64,000 nucleotides of DNA from Solen grandis (taxonomy: Eukaryota; Mollusca; Bivalvia; Adapedonta; Solenidae): the NCBI GenBank assembly GCA_021229015.1, contig CM037783.1, positions 28,094,605-28,158,604 on the forward strand. Direction: 5' to 3'. Made by a program: the position numbers and the translations under genes. Below are positions 16,126-27,608 of this stretch, in pieces; positions within the stretch are counted from its first letter, which is position 1, and each line of letters opens with the position of its first letter. Below the pieces are notes generated by a model, which was given only the letters and a program-made list of their open reading frames with translations, was not told where the DNA came from and ran no database searches.

Positions 16126-18661
16126 GTAAGTGAGAATTTTAATTCAAAAATGCAATTTTAGTCCTGTATATTTCGTTTTCAAGTTCACTATTTTCCGTTT
16201 CCGCTGTCTTTGCGATTTTCGGTGTTTTTCAATTTGCCATTGGTAATTGATGTTATGATTTTATTAAAAATATATTGTTATATATTTGAGATTGAAATTT
16301 GTGAATCTTAAGTGTTTTATTTGTTAATTCAGCTGAGTTATTTATATCGCTCATCGAATGCATATTTGTATCCGGCAATTTTGGTTGAAAACGAGGCTTA
16401 AGAAACGGAACAGTTCAGAAACTTAATATTTGTTATTGTAAGGGAAAAAAATGAAGAAAAGATGCAAAAAAACATTTCTTTCCATTGAGGAAATTTTCTC
16501 AATTTTTCCTTCACTGTTTATTCTTTAAATAATTTCTAGCTATGCATATTCCCCCTAAGATCAATATAATATTGCGTTTCCGACGCCATGTTCCTGAAGG
16601 GGCCTTTAGTGGGGAATTTTGTGGAACGGAAATATGAAAACCACAACAAACGCCAAATATTCATTGAAAATATAAATGAATTTAAAAATAAGAAGTATTA
16701 CTTCATTTTAAAAACCAATAAATGTGTATTTTGTCATTATTAAATTAAATATAACTTGATTAAACTTGTTTGTGTATTAATGGATTAATTTAGTGGCCCC
16801 ATAGATGACAAATTATAGAAATAGATATGTACTGTATGTGTGAATTTTTATGTTAAAAAAATGAATTATTGTCATCAAATAAATGTGCCTGTTATTTTCA
16901 AATGTCCAGTTTTAGTATGTGCTCTTTTTACTAACTAATATTTTGTATGTAGAAATTACAAAATGGGGAAAAAAATATTTAAAAAAATGATTAAAAAATA
17001 GAAATTTCAAAGTCAATTAAGGCGACTATAAATAGATACCAAAAATATGACAGCATAATTTGAAATTTTATGGTTCAATATAAAATATCAAAAGTATTTA
17101 AATTATTAAAAAAGAGAGGATAAATTGTCATTAATATAATAACGCTGCAGGATTTTGTCATTATTAATGATAAGACTTTAGAAAAAAAAGTTTATTAAAT
17201 AATAAATCCAAATTTGTTGGGAAAAATGCCATACTTCCGATACTTGTTGATTTATTTCATAAATGAAAAATTTAAAAAAATGATGATGATGATGATAATA
17301 CATGTATAAAAATTATCTCAAAGAATTATTATCAGCATTCTATATTCTACTAGGTCGTTTATGAATGCATTTATTTTTTATACAAATATACATTTTACAA
17401 TTTTCATGTATGTGTTGCATTAAATTTTATTGTGTTTTCCTCAAATTGTTATATTTGTAGTTATTTTTCTGAAATAGGTCAAATATACCCATTTTCCAAA
17501 GTGCTGAAAAAATCACTTAAATCATATCATCTTTAGTATTATCTCTCTCTACTAGGGCCACATGAGGATTTTTGTAAATGTTTAGGAAGATGTGTAAATG
17601 GAGGTCTTTATCTATAGATTTGATCCTTTTTATTGATTTAAATTATGTATAAATTGTATTTATTGTTATATTTTGTTATCGGTACACTTTCTGTACTGCA
17701 TTATAAACTGCAGTGTCTTTTTTCCCAAGAACAGCAATTTCTTTGAATGAGTTATCACAAAGAATAACTAAAGGATGGAATAACCTACCACAGGATTGAC
17801 ATTTAACTTCTGACAGGAAGAAGCTCTATATATGTATTAAAATATCAGGTGCTTTAAAGGACATTGCAAGTATGTATGAAATACCATATTTAATAATATT
17901 TGTCAATATATATATATGAAGGATGTTCAAAGCTTCATGAATAACTTTTAACTAACTTAATGAAACTATAATATGAAACATGAATGATTGAAAAAAAAAA
18001 AATTGATCTCCACAACAAATAAATACCAACATGATCAACAAAATAATAAAAACTATGTAACCACAGTAACAGAAATGCAGTCCCTTCCATTAGAAAAGCG
18101 GTTATGCCACTTAAAACAAGTGAACCTTTACTTTCACTGTCTATCATTTGGTATGCTTGTGTTTGACGTTTTGTCTAGATCTGAGCAAAACTTTATCACG
18201 GCATGCATTTCACTCTTCAGTTGATGTCATGTTGAGATGTTGATTGATGATGCTCAAGATGTACGTCCGTCTTCTCAGGTTATGACGTACAGTGAATGTT
18301 TGTAAATATATAACTATTTAGAACGTTTCAATAATGAGATATTTCAGCATGGTATCACTCAAAATGTTATTGACCTTTTCCCATATTTTCACATCTAAAT
18401 GGTCATTTCAGTTAAATTTCAGAAAATTCAGGAGTGCACTGGTTACAGTTGCATTACTATGGTTATTGAAAGATGCACAGTTCAAACATTGAGGAAATTA
18501 GTATTCGAGATAAAATTATAACTAACTTCTAGATCTTAAGATGCCCTGTCAAACCATATGAAATAAGTTTGTTTTACTTTACTGAATCAGTGATTTTTTT
18601 TTTCTGGGTAAATTTAATCTTTTACAGGTGGTTTCCCCTAGCCAAAATATTGATTTTTTTT
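16126..18661. other. AT-rich region, probably L3MBTL3 intron 1
   Basis: No gene recognised. Very AT-rich with small simple repeats such as (GAT)n near 17281. Confidence 0.5.
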
Positions 18662-18903
18662 TTAACCCTTTCCCTCATAGAGGACACCATGAAAAGACCT
18701 ATGCGAACAGCATAAAACCAGATCAGCCTGCAAGTAGCTTGCAGGCTGATCAGGTTTTATACTGTTCGCTGCTCCTCAGTGGTCTGGAAATGAGGATTTT
18801 GTAATTAAATTTGGTAAGGTTTAACTGTGGTTTTCTGCAGATCAGGCTTTATGTGGTACCTACTGAGTGCGTCAAAATGATTCTATATGAGGGAAAGGGT
18901 TAA
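18662..18903. mobile_element. piggyBac-like MITE, copy P2
   Basis: 242 bp, TTAA-bounded, same orientation as P1. In the central hairpin GCGAG/CTCGC is replaced by GCAAG/CTTGC, a compensatory pair that keeps the stem intact. Confidence 0.85.
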
Positions 18904-19336
18904 ACTACCTATCTTCCCATTGAAATAGCTTTTTTTCCTCAAAAGAAATAATTCTAGGAATTTTAATAAAATCATTCTTCTTCTAACAGCTTCATTCCAC
19001 AAACTTTTTGACTTGACTTGACTAACTTTTTGAACACACCTCGTAGTACTTTACTTTGAAGAGAACTATAGGAAGAATTTATATCTGATGGGCTGAGAAG
19101 GACCAAATCCTTCCAATTGACTCAATTATTGAGCCTGAAACATCCTACAGATACATTCTATAGGTAACAGATATATTAAACATTTCCTTTTTACATAAGT
19201 GTCTATTCATATAAATAATGTAAATTTAAAGAACTGTGAAAATTCCACAAATATTTATAAAAACAAGTTTTTCATATAAAGTGATGATTTTCATGAACAG
19301 TTTGCAGTCTGAACAAGGTCTATTGAATACCTTTTT

Positions 19337-20704
19337 AGCTCACCTGAGCACGTGTGCTCAGGATGAGCTTTTAGGATCGATGAATGTCCGTCGTCCGTCC
19401 GTCGTCCGTCGTCCACAATTTGTTTGTTTGCACTCTAGCATCTTCATTTGATGAGCAATTATCTTCAAACTTTAGAACAATGTTTATAACCATAAAATCA
19501 CGGCCAAGTTCGATTATGGATGATATCGTACCATTAGGTCAGGAGTTATGCCCCTTTTAAAATTCAAAAAAAGCCAGATTTCACATTGTTTGCACTCTAG
19601 CATCTTCATTTCATTAGCAATTATCTTCAAACTTTATATCAATGTTTATAACCATAAAATCACGGCCAAGTTCGATTATGGATGATATCGTACCATTAGG
19701 TCAGGAGTTATGCCCCTTTTAAAATTCAAAAAAGCAGATTTCACATTGTTTGCACTCTGCATCTTCATTTCATAGCAATTATCTTCAAACTTTATATCAA
19801 TGTTTATAACCATAACACGGCCAAGTTCGATTATGGCTGATATCGTATCATTAGGTCAGGAGTTATGCCCCTTTTAAAATTCAAAAAAGACAGATTTCAC
19901 ATTGTTTGCACTCATGCATCTTCATTTCATTAGCAATTATCTTCAAACTTATATCAATGTTTATAACCATAAATCACGGCCAAGTTCGATATGGCTGATA
20001 TCTACCATTAGGTCAGGAGTTATGCCCCTTTTAAAATTAAAAAAGCCAGATTTCACATTGTTTGCACTCTAGCATCTTCATTTCATAGCAATTATCTTCA
20101 AATTATACAATGTTTATAACCATAAACACGGCCAAGTTCGATTATGGCTGATATCTACCATTAGGTCAGGAGTTATGCCCCTTTTAAAATTAAAAAAAGC
20201 CAGATTTCACATTGTTTGCACTCTAGCATCTTCATTTCATTTTTTTGGCCCAATCTTTATGAAACTTAGTCAGATTGTTTGTTTCCATAATATCTTGGAC
20301 AAGTTTGAAATTGGGTCATGTGGGGTCAAAAAGTAGGTCATGAGGTCAAGTCTTATAAAAACCTTGTTAACACTCTAGAGGCCACATTTTTAGCCCAATC
20401 CTCATGAAACTTGGTCAGAATGTTTCTCTCCATAAAATCTTGGACAAGGTTGAAATTGGGTCATGTGGGGTCAAAAAGTAGGTCACGAGGTCAAATCATA
20501 GAAAAACCTTGTTAATACTCTAGAGGCCACATTTTTGGCCCAATCTTCATGAAACTTGGTCAGAATGTTTGTCTCCATAAAATCTTGGACAACTTTGAAT
20601 TTGGGTCATGTGGGTAGGTCAAAAAGTAGGTCAATATGAAAAATCCAACATATGTTGCTCATTTATAATCAGGTGAGCGATTCAGGGCCATCATGGCCCT
20701 CATG
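19337..20704 (+). mobile_element. Family A element, copy A2 (mosaic array)
   Basis: Starts AGCTCACCTGAGCACGTG and GTCCGTCGTCCGTCC. Then come about six ~150-bp monomers with core TTTGCACTCTAGCATCTTC / GGTCAGGAGTTATGCCCC. From about 20235 the monomer type switches to one with CCCAATCTTCATGAAACTTG. The end is GGGCCATCATGGCCCTCATG. Confidence 0.85.
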
Positions 20705-20864
20705 TTTTTTTTACCTGTAACCTTGACCTTGAACTATTGACCAAGATTGTTTACCATCTCGTACTGAACAAAAATTCCAAGTCTGTCATATAAAAATATC
20801 TTGGTGCACAAAAAAGTTACAATAATTTAGACAGAGAAAGAAAGAAAGAAAAAAAGGTATTTTT

Positions 20865-22876
20865 AGCTCGACTATTCGAAGAATATGAGAGCTATTGTAG
20901 TCGCCCTTACGTCGGCGTCGGCGTTGGCATTGCAGCTTTTGGTTAAAGTTGCATGCAAGTTACTATCAACCTTATATCTCAATAACCATTTATGGTAATG
21001 ACTTGAAAGTTTATAAATATGTTCAGGGGCCTCAGACAACCAAGGTAGATAACTCTTGACTGAATTTAATATGAATTATGGCCCCTTTTTAACTTAAAAA
21101 TTTTGGTTAAAGTTTTGCATGCAATAGAAAATTTGGTTAAAGTTTTGCATGCAAGGTACTTTCATGCTAATATCTCAGTATCCAGGCATGGGATTGATTT
21201 GAAACATCTTTAATATGTTTAGGGGTATCATACTTTCATGTTAGATAACTCTTGATAGAATATGTTACAAATTATGGTCCCTTTTAACTTAAAAATTTTG
21301 GTTAAAGTTTTGCATACAAGGTACTTTCATGCTAATATCTTAGTATCCAGGCATGCGATTGATTTGAAACATCTTTAATATGTTTAGGGGTATCATACTT
21401 TCATGGTAGACAACTCTTGATTGAATATGTTACAAATTACTGCCCTTTTTAACTTAGAAATTTTGGTTAAAGTTTTGCATGCAAGTTTCTTTCATGCTAA
21501 TATCTCAGTATTCAGGCATGCGATTGATTTGAAACATCTTTAATATGTTTAGGAGTATCATACTATCAAGGTAGATAACTTTTGATGGAATATATTACAA
21601 GTTATGGCCCCTTTTTAGCTCACCTGAGCATAGCTCAGGGTGAGCTTTTGGGAGACTTGATTGTCCGTCGGCCGTCGTCCGTCAACAATTTGATGTTTAC
21701 ACACTAGAGGCCACAATTTTGATCCAATCTTCCTCAAACTTGGTCAGAATTTTGTCTTGATGATATCTTGAACCCTTTCGAAAATGGGCAGGGGACCGAA
21801 AAGTAGGTCAATAGGTCAAATCTTAGAAAAATCTTGTTTACACACTAGAGGCTACAATTTTAATCCAATCTTCCTCAAACTTGGTCAGAATTTTTGTCTT
21901 GATGATATCTTGAACCCTTTCGAAAATGGGCAGGGCCGGACCGAAAAGTAGGTCAATAGGTCAAATCTTAGAAAAATCTTGTTTACACACTAAAGGCCAC
22001 AGTTTTGATGCAATCTTCCTCAAACTTGGTCAGATTGTTTGTCATGATGATATCTTGAACCAGTTTGAAAATGGGTGGGGCTGGATAGAAATGTAGGTCA
22101 GTAGGTCAAATCTTAGAAAAATCTTGTTTATACTCTGAGGGCAACATTTTTGGTCCAATCATCCTCAAACTTTGGCAGAATGTTTGTCATGATGATATCT
22201 TTTGTGGATGGGGTCAGAAAATTCCTGAACATTGTTTCACCTCATCATCTTAATTCTAAAGCAATTTGTTTTGTACAGGCAATGAATGATACTTTCCTCA
22301 GGTGAGCGATCTAGGGCCATCTTGGCCCTCTTGTTTAACTTAGAAATTTTGGATAAAGTTTTGCATGCAAGGTACTTTCATGCTTATATCTCAGAGTCCA
22401 GGCATGGGATTGATTTATAACATCTTTGATATGTTTAGAAGTATCATACTATTAAGGAAGATAACACTTGATGGAATATATTAAAAAATTATGACCCCCT
22501 TTTAACTTAGAATTTTGGTTAAATTTTTGCATTCAAGCTACTATCCAGCTTATATCTCAGAAATTGCTTACGGAATTGACTAGAAAGTTAAGGAGTGTCT
22601 TCAGGGGCATCAGAAAACTAAAGAGGATATCTTTTGGACTAAATTTTATGCAAATTATGGCCTTTTTTTCTAACTTGGATTTTTGGTTAAAGTTTTGCAT
22701 GCACAGTGTTATTGTGCTTATGTCTCAGTAACTAGGCATGGGATTGATTTAAGACATCATAAAAAATATTATGTACAGGGTATGTGAAGGGCAAGAATTG
22801 AAACAGATTTTATTTGATTTACCAACAAGCATTTTGAATAGTCGAATGTACTGTCCTCTGAGTCTGACAGCTCTTG
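20865..22876 (+). mobile_element. Family B element, interrupted by nested copy A3
   Basis: Starts AGCTCGACTATTCGAAG and ends GAATAGTCGAATG...CAGCTCTTG, so GACTATTC and GAATAGTC form inverted ends. The body is ~165-bp monomers with core GGTTAAAGTTTTGCATGC. Family A copy A3 splits one monomer at TTATGGCCCCTTTTT / AACTTAGAAATTTTGG. Confidence 0.75.
21617..22333 (+). mobile_element. Family A element, copy A3, nested in family B
   Basis: AGCTCACCTGAGCATAGC start, GTCCGTCGGCCGTCGTCC, four monomers, end GGGCCATCTTGGCCCTCTTG. Neighbouring family B monomers give the pre-insertion sequence, so both ends can be placed to within a few T residues. Confidence 0.88.
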
Positions 22877-24034
22877 TTTCAATATTAAACTGTAAAGAAA
22901 TCCTTTAAATACCAGCTTCTGCTACTGTATATTCATGATTATTATCATAAAGCTCTGATATTATACATTTGACTTTTGTAGAATGGCTGAGAAATACTCA
23001 TAGATGCATGATTATGCCCTGCCCTTTTCAAGCCTAGATGTAACATTTTGATGAATGATGTTGTACCCATCAAAGATCTTATCAATTTTGGGATGAAATA
23101 GTTTCCTGTTTGACTATTTTAATGCAACATTGTGTTCAGTTAAAAAATGTCACATTGTGCAATTGATACTTCCCATGGAGAATTACACATTAAGAGGAAA
23201 AGAAAGAATAACAATAGAAAAATGGTCGAAAAAGAAAAAACTTGATCTACAAGATAATAAATATCCCTGGCAGGCAAAGTTGCCCATTTTGACCCTCAAA
23301 TTGCATAAATTAAATCCCCAAATAATTCAAAATTTGTCTCTCCTTTTCTATATGTCAAGGGTCATTTGTCGCCCTTTGAAAATATCAAGGGAAAACCCTG
23401 TAATGGTGTCTAATGTCTGCCAGTATTCCAGAATAACAGCATGTATGCACCAATACAACTTTCAGATTGGCGCTCAACTTATCCCATTACAAGAAGAAAT
23501 GTGTTATTGTAAAAAAAAAAAAAAAAAATAGAAAAAATCTTGGAAAAATTATGTATCCACTGTATAAGCTGTATCGTAAATTAAAAAAAAAAATCATTGT
23601 GCGAAAAACATTATGAATCTCAAAGGCTTTAAAAGAATTTTTGGCTTCAAGATCTTCAGGTCAGTGGTCGACATTTAACAGTGTCCCAGTATCCTGGGGA
23701 CACCGAAAATGGGAAGGGGCTCCACTGAGGATTGACATGCCAGGGGCTCCTTTGGGACACTTAATTTTCAATTAAAAGCAAATTGAATAGCCACATTTGT
23801 TGTAAACCAATGTAATAATCTACATAAAGTGTTATTATTATTAACCCTTTTTGATAAATTCAAACTTTTCAAGCAATGGTTGTGCAAAGAAAACCGTCCT
23901 ATATCTGTGTAATGTGACAGGGACTCCTAATTATCAGAAGGGGCTCCTGAATTTCAGAGCAAGTGTTGTTGGGATACCTGGCTGAAATGTTAGTGTCAGA
24001 CACTGCAGATTCATAGATAAATATGCTTTTAATT
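22877..24034. other. Noncoding stretch, no gene seen
   Basis: Includes a 133-codon ORF at 23130-23531 ending in a poly-lysine run from an A tract. Its composition and lack of any known motif argue against a gene. Confidence 0.5.
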
Positions 24035-24428
24035 AGTCCCCTACCAGTGTTTACACTGGAGGGGACTATAGGTTTGCCCTCCATCTGTCTGTCCGTCCGG
24101 AAGTCTGGATCCCACTATAATTTAAAAACCTGTTAAGATAATATTATTGTGTCACATGCTGCAAGCAGAGGTGACACATAGGGATCACTTTTCTGTTGTC
24201 TGTCTGTCCGTCACACTTTTTCCATCACGCTTCAGCAGGTGACGCATGTGTACCAGGGAACACTCTTGTGAAACTTGGTGTATGAATAGATTGCAGTATA
24301 TTATGGAGATTCTGCACGTCAATTTGTTTTCTTGGACCAAATTTCTACTTGCTATGGTGACGGAAAAATTATACACCACATTGGTAGGGGACTCATGTGT
24401 TTCTTGCAACACAAGTTACTAATACTTG
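24035..24428 (+). mobile_element. Family C element, copy C1
   Basis: Start hairpin AGTCCCCTACCAGTG / CACTGGAGGGGACTA, then CCATCTGTCTGTCCGTCC. Ends GGTAGGGGACT...ACTTG. Around 24150-24230 it contains the start of yet another element type (GTGTCACATGC hairpin plus its own GTCTGTCTGTCCGTC). Confidence 0.65.
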
Positions 24429-24485
24429 TTTCTTTGAATACACATGAAGAGGAAAACATGTACTAGGCTTTATTTGGCAGGCTTC

Positions 24486-24727
24486 TTAACCCTTTCCCTC
24501 ATAGAGGACACCATGAAAAGACCTATGCGAACAGCATAAAACCAGATCAGCCTGCGAGTAACTCACAGGCTGATCAGGTTTTATGCTGTTCGCTGCTCCT
24601 CAGTGGTCTAGAAATGAGGGTTTTGTAATTAAATTTGGTAAGGTTTAACTGTGGTTTTCTGCAGATCAGTCTTTATGTGATACCTATTGAGTGCGTCAAA
24701 ATGAGTCTACATGAGGGAAAGGGTTAA
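24486..24727. mobile_element. piggyBac-like MITE, copy P3
   Basis: 242 bp, TTAACCCTTTCCCTC ends, same orientation as P1. Confidence 0.85.
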
Positions 24728-25339
24728 TTTATACATCATGTATGATATTGATTTATTTATTGTTAAACGTGTTATATCTCACCAAAATCCTGTACATGAT
24801 TATATTCTTAACTAAAAGCAATTTCTTTGTGTATTTGGGACACAAAGTGTACATATAGAGTTATTGAGTCTTCAAGATCATCACTGTTTGTTTTTTAACT
24901 AATCTTTATAAAAATAACTAGATATATGACTGAGTTGTTATTCAAATGTTTCCCTGGCAATGTTTTCACTATGTACTGCATTGATTTTTGATGGAAATAT
25001 TATTGTCATTTGCCCTTCCCATTATCTGAGGTAGTAAAATCAGAAAATAAAATTCAAAGAAATATTCTGATTTTTCACTCGCTTTGTATTCAGTAATTTG
25101 TACTTGCCATGTTGAGCAGGCGAGTGGATTTTATACCACTGATTTAAATTGTGCAACTGTTTGTTTACTTTATTTCCATGATTTGATTTAAAGTAATCCA
25201 TCATTCAGCTGTGATAATGGCCCATCAAGACTTAGTGTACTTGGAAACTTGGTAGTAAATGCAAGCCTTCTATAGACTTTGAGCAAAATAGCCCATAACT
25301 CAAGTCAGTGGATGCTTGCATCTGCACTGAAGTCTTTTT

Positions 25340-26382
25340 AGCTCACATGAGCACAACGTGCTCAAGGTGAGCTTTTCTGATCGCCTTTTGTCCGTCGTCC
25401 GTGCGTGCGTCCGTGCGTGCGTGCGTCCGGCGTCAACAATTGCTTCAAACAACATCTCCTCCTAAACGGCTTGGCCAATTTGAAAAATATTTTGCAGGAA
25501 TGTTCCTTGGATGCAGCTCTACTAAAGTTGTATAAATGGTTCTGGTCCATTGCATAATTAGGTCACAGGAGCTAAAAATAGATTTTAAAAATGCAAACTT
25601 TGAAAATCTTCTTCTGCAAAACTGCAAGGCCTAGAGCTTAGATATTTGGTATGTAGCATCATCTTATGGGCCACTACCAAGATTGTATAAATCATAGCCC
25701 TATGGTGATAAATGACCCCGCACCAGGGGTCACTTGTTTTACATAGAGTTATATAGAAAAAAATCTTCTTCTATGAATCCATAAGGCCTAGAGCTTAGAT
25801 ATTTGGTATGTAGCATCATCTTATGGGCCACTACCAAGATTGTACAAATCATAGCCCTATGGTGATAAATGACCCCGCACCAGGGGTCACTTGTTTTACA
25901 TAGAGTTATATAGGAAATCTTAAAAAATCTTCTTCCATGAATGCATAAGGCCTAGAGCTTAGATATTTGGTATGAAGCATCATCTTATGGGCCACCACCA
26001 AGATTGTACAAATCATAGCCCTATGGTGATAAATGACCCCGCACCAGGGTCACTTGTTTTACATAGAGTTATATAGGAAAATCTTAAAAATCTTCTTCCA
26101 TGAATGCATAAGGCCTAGAGCTTAGATATTTGGTATGTAGCATCATCTTATGGTTCATTACAAAGATTTTCAAAGTCTTGGCCCTACGGTGATAAATGAC
26201 CCTGCGCCCAAGTCTTCTCTGAAACCATATGGCCCATTGCTTAGATATTTGGTGTGTAGTATTGTCAGGGGTAAAATGTTTTAGATTAAGTTATATCAGA
26301 ATCCTTGTCTGTTTAAAAACCTTGACATCAGTTGAAGCAATGGTACTCAGGTGAGCGATTCAGGGCCATCATGGCCCTCTTG
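25340..26382 (+). mobile_element. Family A element, copy A4
   Basis: Starts AGCTCACATGAGC, then (GTCC/GTGC)n, then four monomers of ~160 bp with core GCCTAGAGCTTAGATATTTG / CCCCGCACCAGGGGTCACTTG. Ends GGGCCATCATGGCCCTCTTG. About 120 bp upstream of the first L3MBTL3 coding exon. Confidence 0.85.
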
Positions 26383-26498
26383 TTATGCATTTAAAGAACC
26401 ATGATTATGATTAAATGATGGCTAGATTACCTTAATGCTGTATTTTGTTAATTTGAATTTCTCTTAAGGTTTTTTTTTTTTATTTGCCAGAGAGTACC

Positions 26499-26706
26499 AT
26501 GGAATTGTCGGAGCCTCCAGTTAAGAAGCAGCGCACTGACAGCACAGAAGAACCAGGTCAATATGTCACAGTTACCAAGGTAACCAGCCCAGTGCCTTCG
26601 TCTCCAGTTGCAACTGTGGCGATGCCTGTGCCAGAATGTCCAAGCACTGTTGTAGACTCGGGAGATGTGGCATCTGCACCAGTCACCGAGCTGGCTCAGC
26701 AAACTG
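26499..26706 (+). CDS. L3MBTL3: L3MBTL3 coding exon 1 (residues 1-70), start codon
   Basis: The exon opens at 26491 after TTTGCCAG, and ACCATGG at 26496-26502 is an ideal start context. It encodes MELSEPPVKKQRTDSTEEPG then a V/T/S/P-rich stretch, with a PVKKQR nuclear-localisation-like motif. Ends AAACTG|GTAGGT in phase 1. The exon begins 8 nt before the ATG, so at least one noncoding exon lies upstream. Confidence 0.85.
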
Positions 26707-27567
26707 GTAGGTGCAGAATTTACGCTTTCCTACCTCTTATAGGCTCAATTTGACGCTTTAGCAAATAGAGCAGACCCAGCTGGAATTTACTGGAATCATT
26801 GGTTGGTTGATTGTTCTGTCCTAAAGTTTGTGGTGCAAATTACTTAAGTTTTGGATATTTCATTGTAATGTGCAAGCAGAGCTAGTGAAAAAAAAAATAT
26901 AAAGGGGACCTAACAATCTCAAATATATGTCTGAGACATTACAACCTAGATAAATATATGTAAATCCTATCCCTTTGTGAAATTGTGTAACCATTCTAGG
27001 GTTCAGTAACAATCTTCCATCAGCCTGGCCTGGTGAAAACCACAGAGACGTTGTGTCTGAAATAACACTTGGATACACAACCAGAACATAAAAAATGGCT
27101 TCAACACCATGTGCTGAACAAGCCAATGTACCAAAGCCTAACCGGAAACCCAGTGCCGAAGCAGTAAATTAAAAGGCTTCAAACCTTAAAGCTGCCTGCT
27201 GTCACTGAGAATCGTGCATATATATAAAAGCCTCCCAAAACTGGAGGGTAAATTAGGAGAGATAACTCTGTTGATAAATTTTAAAGGAACTGCAGAGTTT
27301 GTCCATGATATTTTCAAATGGGAGACAAATGGCCCCTTGGTATATACTTAAAGGGATCATTTTTTAAAAATTTAGGGGTCATTTACACAATTTAAGGGTC
27401 AAAATGGGTAATTCATGTACCAGAGAAAACCCTGGGATAGTTTTGTGATTATAGGGGCATCAACTTATTTTTGTCTCAGTAATTGAGATATTTCGATGTA
27501 ACCTGTTTAGTCTTGGAATGAAATTTTGTACAAGGCTTTTTCTGTGTCGGTTTTCTGTGTTTTTTCA

Positions 27568-27608
<41 letters not shown>

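Noticed and set aside
23130..23531. 133-codon plus-strand ORF
   Set aside because: Ends in a lysine run from an A tract, has no recognisable motif, and lies in AT-rich sequence between transposable elements.
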